Assembly (NCBI RefSeq): GCF_001475935.1
Contig: NZ_LDQA01000041.1
Span: 1-64,000 of the forward strand
From: Aureimonas ureilytica
GTDB lineage: Bacteria > Pseudomonadota > Alphaproteobacteria > Rhizobiales > Rhizobiaceae
DNA: 64,000 bases
Direction of reading: 5' to 3'
Shown: one piece after another, positions 8,113 through 16,652 of the stretch
Numbering within the stretch: position 1 is the stretch's first letter
How the letters are laid out: each line of letters starts with the position of its first letter
The notes under the pieces: model-generated
Databases searched by the model: none
What the model saw: only the letters and a program-made list of their open reading frames with translations
Told to the model about the DNA's origin: nothing
Translations under genes and position numbers: made by a program

Positions 8113-8982
8113 CTACGGTTCAACCGAGATGTTATTGCACTCGTTTTGCACAAGCGCAAAGCCTGAGCAGTGGTTTTCCTCACAGGAGGATGCGAGGGCG
8201 GTCAAGATTTCGGCAGCCGCCAAAGCGGCGATCACGGCCGGGCGTTTGTCGCGCACCCGACCACCGCCGATCGGCAGGACGAGACGCTCGGCCAGAGCCC
8301 CCTCCCGCGCCTCGTCCAGGCGGCGGCGGAAGGTCTCACGCTTGGTCCGCGAGCCGATCATTCCGACATAGGCGGCGTCCGCCCGGCGCAGCGCTTCGGC
8401 CGCGATCAGGAAGTCCAGCGCATGATCGTGCGTCAAGACGACGAAAGCCGAGCCTGCGGGCGCGCCCGGCACCTCAGCCTCGGGCACGGCGCGCAAGCGG
8501 CGCTCGACGCCGTCTGGCAGCGTCGCCAGCCGGTCGGCGCGTGTGTCGATCACCACGACCTGAAGCGGCAGCGGCAGAAGCGCGCGCGCCAGCGCCTGCC
8601 CTGTATGGCCGGCCCCGAACACATAGATATGAGGATAGGCCTCACGCTCGCGCGCTTCCAAGGCTTCCATGTCCGACAGAAGCGCGGCGTCGAGACGGCG
8701 AAACCCGAGCGTCACATGGCCGCCGCAGCACTGTCCGATGGCGGGGCCGAGCGGGATCGCGAGGCGGCTTTCGCTCTCGCCCGAAGCCAACAAGCGCCGC
8801 GCCTCCACAATGCCTTCCATCTCCAGCGCGCCGCCGCCGACCGTGCCCTCGCAGGTCTCGGCGGTCACCAGCATGAAGGCGCCGACCTCGCGCGGGGTGG
8901 AGCCGCGCGCTTCCTCGACCCGCACGAAGACCGCCGGCCGCCCCTCGGCCATGGCCGTGCGAAGGGCGGGCAGCGCGCTCAT
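8113..8982 (-). CDS. xdhC: Xanthine dehydrogenase accessory protein XdhC
   Basis: XdhC binds molybdenum cofactor and helps sulfurate and insert it into xanthine dehydrogenase. The 289-residue protein has the N-terminal XdhC/CoxI domain (EARGSTPREVGAFMLV, GTVGGGALE, the Cys pair in GQCCGGH) and a C-terminal Rossmann-like part (YPHIYVFGAGHTGQALARAL, later YVGMIGSRTKR). Its ATG overlaps the xdhB stop by 4 bases, so it is coupled to the enzyme it matures. The last 25 residues (EENHCSGFALVQNECNNI) are cysteine- and asparagine-containing and unlike the rest; their role is unclear. Confidence 0.9.
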   Translation of the reverse strand: MSALPALRTAMAEGRPAVFVRVEEARGSTPREVGAFMLVTAETCEGTVGGGALEMEGIVEARRLLASGESESRLAIPLGPAIGQCCGGHVTLGFRRLDAALLSDMEALEAREREAYPHIYVFGAGHTGQALARALLPLPLQVVVIDTRADRLATLPDGVERRLRAVPEAEVPGAPAGSAFVVLTHDHALDFLIAAEALRRADAAYVGMIGSRTKRETFRRRLDEAREGALAERLVLPIGGGRVRDKRPAVIAALAAAEILTALASSCEENHCSGFALVQNECNNISVEP

Positions 8983-11381
8983 GCGGCGCGCACCGCGCGC
9001 ACGGCCGAAAGAATGCGCTCGGGCGTCGCCGGGGCGTCGAGCGCGGGGAAGCGCCGCCCTTCGCCCGCCGCGATCACCGCATCCGTCAGCGCCGAAAAGA
9101 CCGAGAGCGCCAGCATGAAGGGCGGCTCGCCCACCGCCTTGGAGCGGAAGATCGTGGCGGCCGGGTTGCGGCCCTTGTCCCAGAGCTTCACGCGCAGATC
9201 GTCCGGCCGGTCGTTGGCGGTCGGGATCTTATAGGTGGACGGTGCATGGGTGCGCAGCCGTCCGGCCTTGTCCCAGACAAGCTCCTCCGTCGTCAGCCAG
9301 CCCATGCCTTGAATGAAGCCGCCTTCGATCTGGCCGAGATCGAGCGCGGGGTTCAGCGACTGGCCGACATCGTGGAGAATGTCGGCGCGCAGCAGGCGGT
9401 TCTCGCCCGTCAGCGTGTCGATCACGACCTCCGCGCAGGCCGCGCCATAGGCGTAGTAATAGAACGGCTTGCCGCTCGCCGTTTCGCGGTCGTAGCTGAT
9501 GCCGGGTGTGGCGTAGAAGCCGGTGGAGGACAGCGAGACGCGCCCGAGATAGGCTTCGCCGACGAGATCGGAGAAGCGCTTTTCCACCGCGCCGATCCGC
9601 ACCCGGTTCGGCAGGAACTCGATGGCATCGGGCGCGACGCGGTAGCGCTCGGCGGCAAAGGCGATCAGACGCTCCTTGATCGTGCGCGCGGCGGCCTGCG
9701 CGGCCATGCCGTTGAGATCCGAGCCCGAAGACGCCGCCGTCGCCGAGGTGTTGGGCACCTTGGCCGTCGTGGTCGCGGTGATCTTCACCCGTTCCACATC
9801 GATCTGGAACTCCTCGGCCACGACCTGCGCGACCTTGGTGAAGAGGCCCTGCCCCATCTCCGTGCCGCCATGGTTCAGATGAACCGAACCGTCCTTGTAG
9901 ACATGCACCAGCGCGCCGGCCTGGTTGAGATGCGAGGTCGTGAAGGAAATGCCGAACTTCACCGGCGTCAGCGCCAGACCTTTCTTGAGGATCGGGCTTC
10001 GGGCATTGAACGCCCGCACGGCCTCGCGCCGGGCGCGATAGTCGGAGGAGGCTTCGAGTTCCTCCACCATCTCCGCGATGACGCTATCCTCCACCTTTTG
10101 ATGATAAGGCGTCAGGCCCGGCTCGCCCGCGCCCATCGCCGCGTAGAAATTACGCTTTCGGACATCCAGCGGATCGAGGCCGAGGTCGAAGCCGATCCGA
10201 TCCATCGCCCGCTCGATCGCGACCATGCCCTGCGGCCCGCCGAAGCCGCGAAAGGCGGTGTTGGAGACGGTGTGCGTCTTCAGGCGGCGCGAATGGATAT
10301 GAGCCGCCTTGAGATCATAGGCATTGTCGGCATGGAACATGGCGCGGTCGGCGATCGCGCCCGACAGGTCCTTGGAATAGCCGCAGCGGATGAACTGGTG
10401 GAACTCCGCGCCGACCAGCCGCCCCTCGCCGTCATGGCCGACGCGGTAGTCCGTGCGGCACTCGTGCCGCTTGCCGGTCATCTCCATGTCATCGTCGCGG
10501 TCGAGCCGGCATTTGGCGGGGCGGCCGGTCTTCAGCGCGACGAGCGCCGCGACGGACGCAAAGAGCGCGGGCTGCGATTCCTTGCCGCCGAAGCCGCCGC
10601 CCATGCGCCGGACCTCGATCGTCACCGCATGGTCGGCGCGGCCGATGGCTTTCGCCACATTGTGCTGCACTTCGGACGGATGCTGTGTGGAGGAGCGTAC
10701 GACGACGTCGCCATCCTCCTGGGGCCAGGCATAGGCGATCTGGCCTTCGAGATAGAAGTGATCCTGCCCGCCCGTCTCGACCCGGCCTTCCACGATATGC
10801 GGCGCTCCCGCGAGCGCCGAGGCCGCGTCGCCGAGCCGCATCTCGTGCGGGGTCAGAAGGTCCTCGCCGGCCGCATCGGCAAAGGCGACGCCTTCGTCCA
10901 TCGTCACGGCGGCGGGCAGGTCTTCGTAGTCCACCACGGCCAGCTTTGCGGCGGCGCGGGCTTGTTTCAGGCTGGGCGCGGCAACGGCAAAAAGCGGCTG
11001 GCCGACGAACTGCACGATGCCGTCCGCGAAGATCGGATCGTCCCCGAAGACGGGCGAATAATCGTTGATGCCCGGCACATCCTCGGCCGAGAGCACGCAG
11101 ACGACGCCCTCGCCCGCGCGCACGGGCGCAAGGTCCATCGCGCGGATGCGCGCATGGGCCTTGGGGCTCATGGCGAGATAGACCTGCAACGTGCCGGGAA
11201 GCTCGGGATCGTCGTCCAGATAGCGCGCCTCGCCCGAGACGTGCTTGGCTCCGCTGTCATGGCGGATCGACTGGCCGACGCCGCCCTTCAGCCGGGTTTG
11301 CGGCAGAGCAGGCGCTTCGTCCAGCGCCTCGATGCCGACCGTGCCGGCCTCGCCCCGGTCCTGAACGCGGGTCTCGTCCAT
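8979..11381 (-). CDS. xdhB: Xanthine dehydrogenase, molybdopterin-binding subunit
   Basis: Large catalytic subunit (800 residues) that hydroxylates hypoxanthine and xanthine to urate at a molybdenum centre. ATG 11381 (MDETRVQDRGEAG) is chosen because it overlaps the xdhA stop (ATGA); a longer open frame upstream is only the alternative frame of xdhA. The domain starts with GVGQSIRHDSGAKHVSGEARYLDD. Molybdopterin-region motifs visible include YLEGQIAYAWPQEDG, RMGGGFGGKESQ, AFRGFGGPQG and GGTEMGQGLFTKVAQ. The active-site Glu region VGEPPFMLALSVFSAL is intact. Gene order xdhA-xdhB-xdhC is the standard alphaproteobacterial one. Confidence 0.93.
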   Translation of the reverse strand: MDETRVQDRGEAGTVGIEALDEAPALPQTRLKGGVGQSIRHDSGAKHVSGEARYLDDDPELPGTLQVYLAMSPKAHARIRAMDLAPVRAGEGVVCVLSAEDVPGINDYSPVFGDDPIFADGIVQFVGQPLFAVAAPSLKQARAAAKLAVVDYEDLPAAVTMDEGVAFADAAGEDLLTPHEMRLGDAASALAGAPHIVEGRVETGGQDHFYLEGQIAYAWPQEDGDVVVRSSTQHPSEVQHNVAKAIGRADHAVTIEVRRMGGGFGGKESQPALFASVAALVALKTGRPAKCRLDRDDDMEMTGKRHECRTDYRVGHDGEGRLVGAEFHQFIRCGYSKDLSGAIADRAMFHADNAYDLKAAHIHSRRLKTHTVSNTAFRGFGGPQGMVAIERAMDRIGFDLGLDPLDVRKRNFYAAMGAGEPGLTPYHQKVEDSVIAEMVEELEASSDYRARREAVRAFNARSPILKKGLALTPVKFGISFTTSHLNQAGALVHVYKDGSVHLNHGGTEMGQGLFTKVAQVVAEEFQIDVERVKITATTTAKVPNTSATAASSGSDLNGMAAQAAARTIKERLIAFAAERYRVAPDAIEFLPNRVRIGAVEKRFSDLVGEAYLGRVSLSSTGFYATPGISYDRETASGKPFYYYAYGAACAEVVIDTLTGENRLLRADILHDVGQSLNPALDLGQIEGGFIQGMGWLTTEELVWDKAGRLRTHAPSTYKIPTANDRPDDLRVKLWDKGRNPAATIFRSKAVGEPPFMLALSVFSALTDAVIAAGEGRRFPALDAPATPERILSAVRAVRAA

Positions 11382-12823
11382 CAGGCCACCTCCTCGATCC
11401 GCGAGGGAACGCCGTTCAGTTGCAGCCGAAAGCGCTCCAGGCATCCGGCGGCGGCTTGCAGGCGATAGTCCGCGCTGGCGCGCAGATCGTCCAGCGGCTG
11501 GAAATCCTCTCGCAAAGCCTTGGCCGCCCGCGCCACGCTGTCCGCATCGAAGGGCCGGCCGATCAGCGCCGCTTCCGCCGCCGCCGCGCGCTTGGGTGTG
11601 CCCGCCATGCCGCCGAAGGCAAGGCGCGCGCTCATCACCACGCCACCGTCCAGCGTCAGCTTGAAGGCCGCGAGCACGGCCGAAATGTCCGAGTCCAGGC
11701 GTTTGGAAATCTTGTAGGCCGCAAAGCGCTCGTTCACTTCCAGAAGCGGCACCTCCACGGCCACGACAAACTCGCCCGGTGCGCGGTCCTGACGGCCGTA
11801 CTGGATGAAGAAATCCTCCAGCGGCAGGTTTCGCATCGCCTCGCCCCGGCGCAGGAAGAGGTTGGCGCCGAGCGCGATCAGCATGGGCGGCAGGTCGCCG
11901 ATCGGCGAGCCATTGGCGATATTGCCGCCGACTGTCCCTGTGTTGCGAATCTGATAGCCGGCGAAGCGGCGCATGACCTCGTCGAGATCGGGGTGGATGT
12001 CGGCAAGCCGCGCCCGCGCTTCGCGATGCGTCACACCCGCTCCGAAGAAGAGCGAATGCGGCCCCTCCTCGACATGACGCAAATCCTCCACGCGCGAGAC
12101 GTCGATCATGACGGGGAAATCGCGATGCTGCTTCGTGACCCAGAGCCCGACATCCGTCGCACCGGCCACCAGCGTCGCCTCCGGGTGCGCGGCGTAGGTG
12201 TCGGCGAGATCGTCCACATGGCCGGGGGAGAGCCAGAGCCGCCCGTCCGCCTCGTAGCGGAAGACGCCCTCGCCGCGCGCCGCGCGCAGAGCTTCGGCCG
12301 TCGCGGCGTCCTCGGCGGACGTGTCCGGCAAGGGCCGGCGCGCGAGGTCGAGACCGGCCTCCACGATCGGCCCATAGCCGGTGCAGCGGCAGAGATTGCC
12401 CGAGATGACGTCCTTGACCGACTGCCGGTCGCTGAGCGCGCCCGTGCGCCAGCCGGAATAAAGCTGCATCACGAAGCCGGGCGTGCAGAAGCCGCATTGG
12501 CTGGCGTGGCGCTCGACCATCGCCTCCTGAATCGGATGCAGCCCGTCCCGGCCGAGATGCTCGACGGTCACGACGGAGCGCCCATGCAGCGCCGGCAGGA
12601 AGAGGATGCAGGCGTTGACGGCGCGGCGCTGGAGCCCCCCTGCGCCATCTGGCTCTTCGAGAAGCACGGTGCAGGCGCCGCAATCCCCCTCCGCGCAGCC
12701 TTCCTTGGTGCCGGTCAGCCGCTCGCGGGCCCCGCGCAGATATTCGAGAACGGTGGTGGTCGGCGGGAGACCTTCCACCATGCGCTCTTCGCCGTTCAGG
12801 AGAAAGCGGATCGCCTCGCCCAT
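11381..12823 (-). CDS. xdhA: Xanthine dehydrogenase, FeS/FAD subunit
   Basis: Small subunit (480 residues) carrying two [2Fe-2S] clusters and FAD, moving electrons from the molybdenum site to NAD. The N-terminal ferredoxin-like domain has GCAEGDCGACTVLL. The second cluster domain follows (QCGFCTPGFVMQL and GNLCRCTGY). The FAD domain contains ATLVAGATDVGLWVTKQ and GNIANGSPIGDL. ATG 12823 (MGEAIRFLLNGEERMVEG) fits family starts; a 74-residue upstream extension overlaps uraH and is rejected. It lies 5 bases downstream of the uraH stop, so uraH-xdhA-xdhB-xdhC reads as one operon. Confidence 0.92.
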   Translation of the reverse strand: MGEAIRFLLNGEERMVEGLPPTTTVLEYLRGARERLTGTKEGCAEGDCGACTVLLEEPDGAGGLQRRAVNACILFLPALHGRSVVTVEHLGRDGLHPIQEAMVERHASQCGFCTPGFVMQLYSGWRTGALSDRQSVKDVISGNLCRCTGYGPIVEAGLDLARRPLPDTSAEDAATAEALRAARGEGVFRYEADGRLWLSPGHVDDLADTYAAHPEATLVAGATDVGLWVTKQHRDFPVMIDVSRVEDLRHVEEGPHSLFFGAGVTHREARARLADIHPDLDEVMRRFAGYQIRNTGTVGGNIANGSPIGDLPPMLIALGANLFLRRGEAMRNLPLEDFFIQYGRQDRAPGEFVVAVEVPLLEVNERFAAYKISKRLDSDISAVLAAFKLTLDGGVVMSARLAFGGMAGTPKRAAAAEAALIGRPFDADSVARAAKALREDFQPLDDLRASADYRLQAAAGCLERFRLQLNGVPSRIEEVA

Positions 12824-12828
12824 CTGGT

Positions 12829-13200
12829 TCAGCTCCCGCGATAGGTGGAATAGCCGAAGGGCGAGATCAAAAGCGGCACATGATAGTGCTTGGCCTCCGC
12901 CACGCCGAAGCGGATCACCACGTCGTCCAAGAATTTCGGCTCCGTCAGCTGAAGCCCGGAGCGGTCGAAATACGGGCCGCAGAAAAAGGTCAGCTCGTAG
13001 ACGCCGAATCGGCAGGCATCGCCCTCCAGAAGCGGCTTGTCGCAACGCCCGTCCGCATTGGTGCGGGTTTCTACCACGAGTTCGCGCCGATCGCCGTCCA
13101 ACCGGTGGAGAACGAGTTCGAGCCCGCTCGCGGGTACACCACGCGCCGTATCGAGGACATGCGTCGTCAGCCGGCCGGCCGGCGCATCATTGGCTGCCAT
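12829..13200 (-). CDS. uraH: 5-hydroxyisourate hydrolase
   Basis: A transthyretin-like enzyme that hydrolyses 5-hydroxyisourate, the PuuD product, to OHCU. The protein is 123 residues, normal for the family. It has the N-terminal signature LTTHVLDTARGVPA, the mid-sequence RTNADGRCDKPLL, HYHVPLLISPFGYSTYRGS near the end and the diagnostic C-terminal tetrapeptide YRGS. ATG 13200 leaves a short MAANDAPAGR lead. It is the first gene of the leftward uraH-xdhABC operon and is divergent from the allantoinase fusion gene 174 bases away, so the two operons probably share a control region. Confidence 0.93.
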   Translation of the reverse strand: MAANDAPAGRLTTHVLDTARGVPASGLELVLHRLDGDRRELVVETRTNADGRCDKPLLEGDACRFGVYELTFFCGPYFDRSGLQLTEPKFLDDVVIRFGVAEAKHYHVPLLISPFGYSTYRGS

Positions 13201-13374
13201 GAATCGAGGAACCTTCGGTTTAGACCATCCGGTCATGCAGTCTGCACCGGTTCGTCCATGCTCGTCCAGCCTTCGAACGTCTCCAATGTGACAAGCGGGA
13301 GAACGGCGGCATGGAAATTGGCGCGCGATCGTCGTATCGCAGGAGCGACCCCACCTTCCCGGAGACTGAGCGCC
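13201..13374. promoter_or_regulatory. Divergent control region between uraH and the allantoinase gene
   Basis: These 174 bases must carry the promoters of the leftward uraH-xdh operon and of the rightward puuE/uraD-allA pair. A Shine-Dalgarno-like GGAG lies at about 13361, upstream of ATG 13375. No operator could be identified with confidence, and no regulator gene lies inside the island. The limit of this call is position, not motif. Confidence 0.45.
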
Positions 13375-14808
13375 ATGACGACTTCCTATCCCCGCGACAT
13401 GCTCGGATATGGCCGCCGGGCGCCCGATCCACGCTGGCCCAACCCGGGCGGCACGGGGCCGGCCAAGATCTGCGTGCAGTTCGTGGTGAACTACGAGGAA
13501 GGCGGAGAGAACGCGATCATCCATGGCGATAAGGCCTCCGAAGCCTTTCTGTCGGAGATCGTCGGCGCGGCCCCCTGGCCGGGCCTGCGCCATATGAACA
13601 TGGAATCGATCTACGAATATGGCGCGCGGGCCGGCTTCTGGCGGCTCTGGCGCATGTTCACCGAGCGCAGCCTTCCCGTCACGGTCTATGGCGTCGCGAG
13701 CGCTCTGGAGCGCAGCCCCGAACAGGTGGCCGCCATGCAGGAAACGGGCTGGGAGATCGCCTCGCACGGGCTGAAATGGATCGACTATCGCGACCACACG
13801 ATCGAGGACGAGCGCGCCGACATGGACGAGGCGCTTGAGCTTCACGAGGCGGTGACCGGCGAGAAGCCGCTGGGCTGGTACACGGGCCGCTCCTCGCAGC
13901 ACACGCTGGAACTCGCCGCCGAGCGCGACTTCCTCTACGCCTCCGACGCCTATGCGGACGATCTGCCCTATTGGCAGGAAACGCGCACCAAGCCGCTGCT
14001 CATCCTGCCCTATACGCTCGATTCCAACGACATGCGCTTTGCCACGCCCCAGGGCTTCAACACGGGCGAGCAGTTCTACACCTACCTGAAGGACGCCTTC
14101 GACTGCCTTTACGAGGAAGGCGAGAAGGGGCAGGCCAAGATGCTGAACATCGGCCTGCATTGCCGGCTCGTCGGCCGCCCCGGCCGGGCGCAGGCGCTGG
14201 CCCGCTTCCTCGACTATATCGGCTCGAAGCCCGATGTCTGGGTCGCCACGCGCGCCGACATCGCCCGCCATTGGCGCGAGCACTTCCCCTACAAGCCCTC
14301 GATCCAGCCGAGCCGGCTGGAGCGCGACATCTTCCTGCGCATGTTCGGCGGCGTCTTCGAGCATTCGCCCTACCTCGCCGAGCGGGTGCTGGATCGCGGC
14401 ATCGGGCAGGCGCATGACACGGCGCGGGGCCTCTCGGCCGCCTTCGCGGTCGCCTTCCGCCGCGCCAGCGAGGCCGAGCGGCTCGCGGTTCTGCGCGCCC
14501 ATCCCGATCTCGCCGGCCGCCTCGCGCTCGCCGGCGGGCTCACGGCCGAATCCTCGGCCGAACAGGCCTCCGCCGGGCTCGACCAGCTGACGCCGGACGA
14601 GCTGACGCGCTTCACCGAACTCAACGCGCGCTATGTCGGGCGCTTCGGCTTCCCCTTCATCATCGCCGTCCGCGGCCTCGACAAACACGCGATCCTTCGG
14701 GCCTTCGAGGCGCGGGTGGAGAACGACCCGGCCACGGAATTGGCCACCGCCTGCCGCGAGGTCGAGAAGATCGCCCGCCTGCGCATCACCGCGATCCTCG
14801 GAGAATAA
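13375..14808 (+). CDS. puuE: Bifunctional allantoinase (PuuE type) / OHCU decarboxylase
   Basis: A 477-residue fusion. Residues 1 to about 305 are a polysaccharide-deacetylase-type allantoinase (MTTSYPRDMLGYGRRAPDPR, metal-site NYEEGGENAIIHGD, SHGLKWIDY, GWYTGRSSQHTLEL), which opens S-allantoin to allantoate. Residues about 310 to 475 are OHCU decarboxylase (UraD), which makes S-allantoin; catalytic-domain motifs are RAHPDLAGRLALAGGLT, SSAEQASAGLDQLT and FGFPFIIAVRG. The fused enzyme therefore makes its own substrate in the next domain, keeping the unstable OHCU from racemising. allA follows after 4 bases. Fusions of this kind are known in rhizobia-related bacteria. Confidence 0.92.
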   Translation: MTTSYPRDMLGYGRRAPDPRWPNPGGTGPAKICVQFVVNYEEGGENAIIHGDKASEAFLSEIVGAAPWPGLRHMNMESIYEYGARAGFWRLWRMFTERSLPVTVYGVASALERSPEQVAAMQETGWEIASHGLKWIDYRDHTIEDERADMDEALELHEAVTGEKPLGWYTGRSSQHTLELAAERDFLYASDAYADDLPYWQETRTKPLLILPYTLDSNDMRFATPQGFNTGEQFYTYLKDAFDCLYEEGEKGQAKMLNIGLHCRLVGRPGRAQALARFLDYIGSKPDVWVATRADIARHWREHFPYKPSIQPSRLERDIFLRMFGGVFEHSPYLAERVLDRGIGQAHDTARGLSAAFAVAFRRASEAERLAVLRAHPDLAGRLALAGGLTAESSAEQASAGLDQLTPDELTRFTELNARYVGRFGFPFIIAVRGLDKHAILRAFEARVENDPATELATACREVEKIARLRITAILGE

Positions 14809-14812
14809 ATCC

Positions 14813-15307
14813 TTGAAGCGCCTGACGCCCCGCCCGCTCGACGCCGACAGCTTCCGCCCCTTCGGCGAGGTGATCGAGCCCGACAACGCGACCGAAATCC
14901 GCCTCATCAACAATGGCACGACGACGCGCTTCCACGACATCGCGCCGGTGGACGTGGCCTCGGGCGGCGGCCATGCCTTGATCTCGATCTTCCGGGGTAA
15001 GCCCTTCGCGCTGCCGCTGGACATCTCCATGCTGGAGCGCCACCCGCTTGGCAGCCAGGCCTTCATGCCCCTCGACGCCCGCCCCTATCTCGTGGTGGTC
15101 GCGCCCGACGAGGGCGGCCAGCCGGGCGAGCCGGTGGCGTTTCTCGCCAGCGGCAAGCAGGGCGTCTCCTATGCCAAGGGCACCTGGCACCACCCCCTGA
15201 TCTCGCTGGAGGACATGTCCGACTTCCTCGTCGTGGACCGGGGCGGCACGGGCAGCAATCTCGTGGAATTCTTCCTGCCCGAGCCCGTGCGCATCGAGGC
15301 AGAATAG
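14813..15307 (+). CDS. allA: Ureidoglycolate lyase
   Basis: Splits ureidoglycolate to glyoxylate and urea, linking purine breakdown to malate synthase and urease, both also in this window. The 164-residue protein has family motifs RPLDADSFRPFGEVIEPD, RFHDIAPVD, SIFRGKPFALPLDISMLERH, the C-terminal YAKGTWHHPL and DFLVVDRGG. No ATG fits; the TTG at 14813, 4 bases after the preceding stop, gives the right N-terminus and suggests translational coupling. An allantoate-processing enzyme to make ureidoglycolate is not seen in the window and must be elsewhere. Confidence 0.9.
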   Translation: MKRLTPRPLDADSFRPFGEVIEPDNATEIRLINNGTTTRFHDIAPVDVASGGGHALISIFRGKPFALPLDISMLERHPLGSQAFMPLDARPYLVVVAPDEGGQPGEPVAFLASGKQGVSYAKGTWHHPLISLEDMSDFLVVDRGGTGSNLVEFFLPEPVRIEAE

Positions 15308-15370
15308 ATCACGGGCTCTCGAACCCGGCGGGACTGACCGGAACAGGCGACAGGTTTCGATCAGACCTGA

Positions 15371-15408
15371 GGCCGGATGCGATGGCCATCGCGCCTTTCC
15401 AACATCCG
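15371..15408 (+). terminator. Inverted repeat after allA
   Basis: GCCGGATG and CATCCGGC form an 8-base stem about 65 bases after the allA stop. No U-run follows, so this could be a terminator or an unrelated palindrome. Confidence 0.35.
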
Positions 15409-15592
15409 GCATTTCGCACCCGTCTTGAGTGTTATGGCTCCCGATCCATATCATCAGGATCGCGGATCATCAGGTCCAACCTGCACCCAAAAGCCGACAA
15501 TACCTTATCTTTTCAATCTCTTGCGTTGAGACCTTCTTCACAGCCGCATGCGAACGTAACCACAATCCTGGCGCGTTCGATTCGGTGTTGGC

Positions 15593-16522
15593 ATGGCTAC
15601 GACAAGTCCCCGTCGATTGCTTTATGGACTGACGGCTCTCTCGCATCTGGTCGTCTTTCCGCTCGCATGGCTCGCGGATCTCGCGATCGATTTCGGGGAA
15701 CTGGCCAAGCTTTATGGGATCAGCCTTCCGCTTGCCTGCGGTGTCGTCCTCTACGCGATCCGTCAGCGGATGGAGATGCTGCGCGTCGCTCTGGATTGCG
15801 TGATGTGCGGTCTTCTTCTGACGGTGCCGGTCGGCATCTCGACCTATATCGCGATGGGCGCCGACCATCTCCTCGCGGACGAGGCGCTGGCCCGCATGGA
15901 CGCGACCCTCGGCTTCGACTGGAACGGCCTCATCCGTTTCGTCGATGCTCGCTGGCTTCTGGCGGAGGCGCTTTTACAAGCCTACCAAAGCTTCGCCTTG
16001 CAATTGGTTCTCGTGCCGATTCTGCTCGCCGTTTTCTCGCAACCGGCACGGGCTTATGCGATGGTGACCAGCTATGGCGTTTTGTGCTTCGCCTCCAGCC
16101 TGATCTCCGTCTGGTATCCAGCCCTGGGAACTTACACGTCTTACGGCAGCACAGCGGAATCCCTCACGCACATCAATGCACATTTCGGGTTCGCCTTCCT
16201 GGAGCAGTTTCACGCGGTTCGTAACGACCCAGCCTTCGTCTTCTCAATGGCGCGGATGATGGGCATCCTGACGTTTCCATCGGTGCATGCCGCCGTAGCG
16301 ATTCTTTGCGCATGGGCCATGTGGCCCATCCGTCCGCTGCGCTATCCCTTCCTTCTGCTCAACATTCTCATGACGGTTTCGGCCGTTTCACATGCCGGCC
16401 ATTACCTCGCCGACATTATCGCCGGCATTGGCATCGCAGCGGCAACGATTGCCATCGTCAACAAGCTTTGCCTTCAGCACCAGCACAGCGAGTTTGGCGG
16501 CACACGCATCGCGGTCGTTTGA
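15593..16522 (+). CDS. PAP2-like integral membrane phosphatase/transferase
   Basis: A 309-residue membrane protein with about six or more hydrophobic segments. The C-terminal third carries the acid-phosphatase signature as FPSVHAAVAIL followed by SAVSHAGHYLADIIAGIGIA, matching the PSxH and SxxxxHxxxD parts of the PAP2 superfamily. This arrangement resembles the Aur1/inositolphosphotransferase-like branch (PAP2_3) more than soluble phosphatases. Such proteins act on lipid or polyprenyl phosphates in the inner membrane; the substrate here is unknown. It is a single rightward gene between allA and gcd, and its upstream region is noticeably more AT-rich than the flanks. Confidence 0.75.
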   Translation: MATTSPRRLLYGLTALSHLVVFPLAWLADLAIDFGELAKLYGISLPLACGVVLYAIRQRMEMLRVALDCVMCGLLLTVPVGISTYIAMGADHLLADEALARMDATLGFDWNGLIRFVDARWLLAEALLQAYQSFALQLVLVPILLAVFSQPARAYAMVTSYGVLCFASSLISVWYPALGTYTSYGSTAESLTHINAHFGFAFLEQFHAVRNDPAFVFSMARMMGILTFPSVHAAVAILCAWAMWPIRPLRYPFLLLNILMTVSAVSHAGHYLADIIAGIGIAAATIAIVNKLCLQHQHSEFGGTRIAVV

Positions 16523-16652
16523 AGGCGGCCGAGCGCGTCGAGGTAAGGGGCCGAACAATTAAAGCTCTTATCGTCATCTCTCCTGTGTTTTCGCCTTGAA
16601 GGCCCCTCGCGGCGCGACATTTGGCTCGCATCGTCGCCGCGAAGGAACCGCC

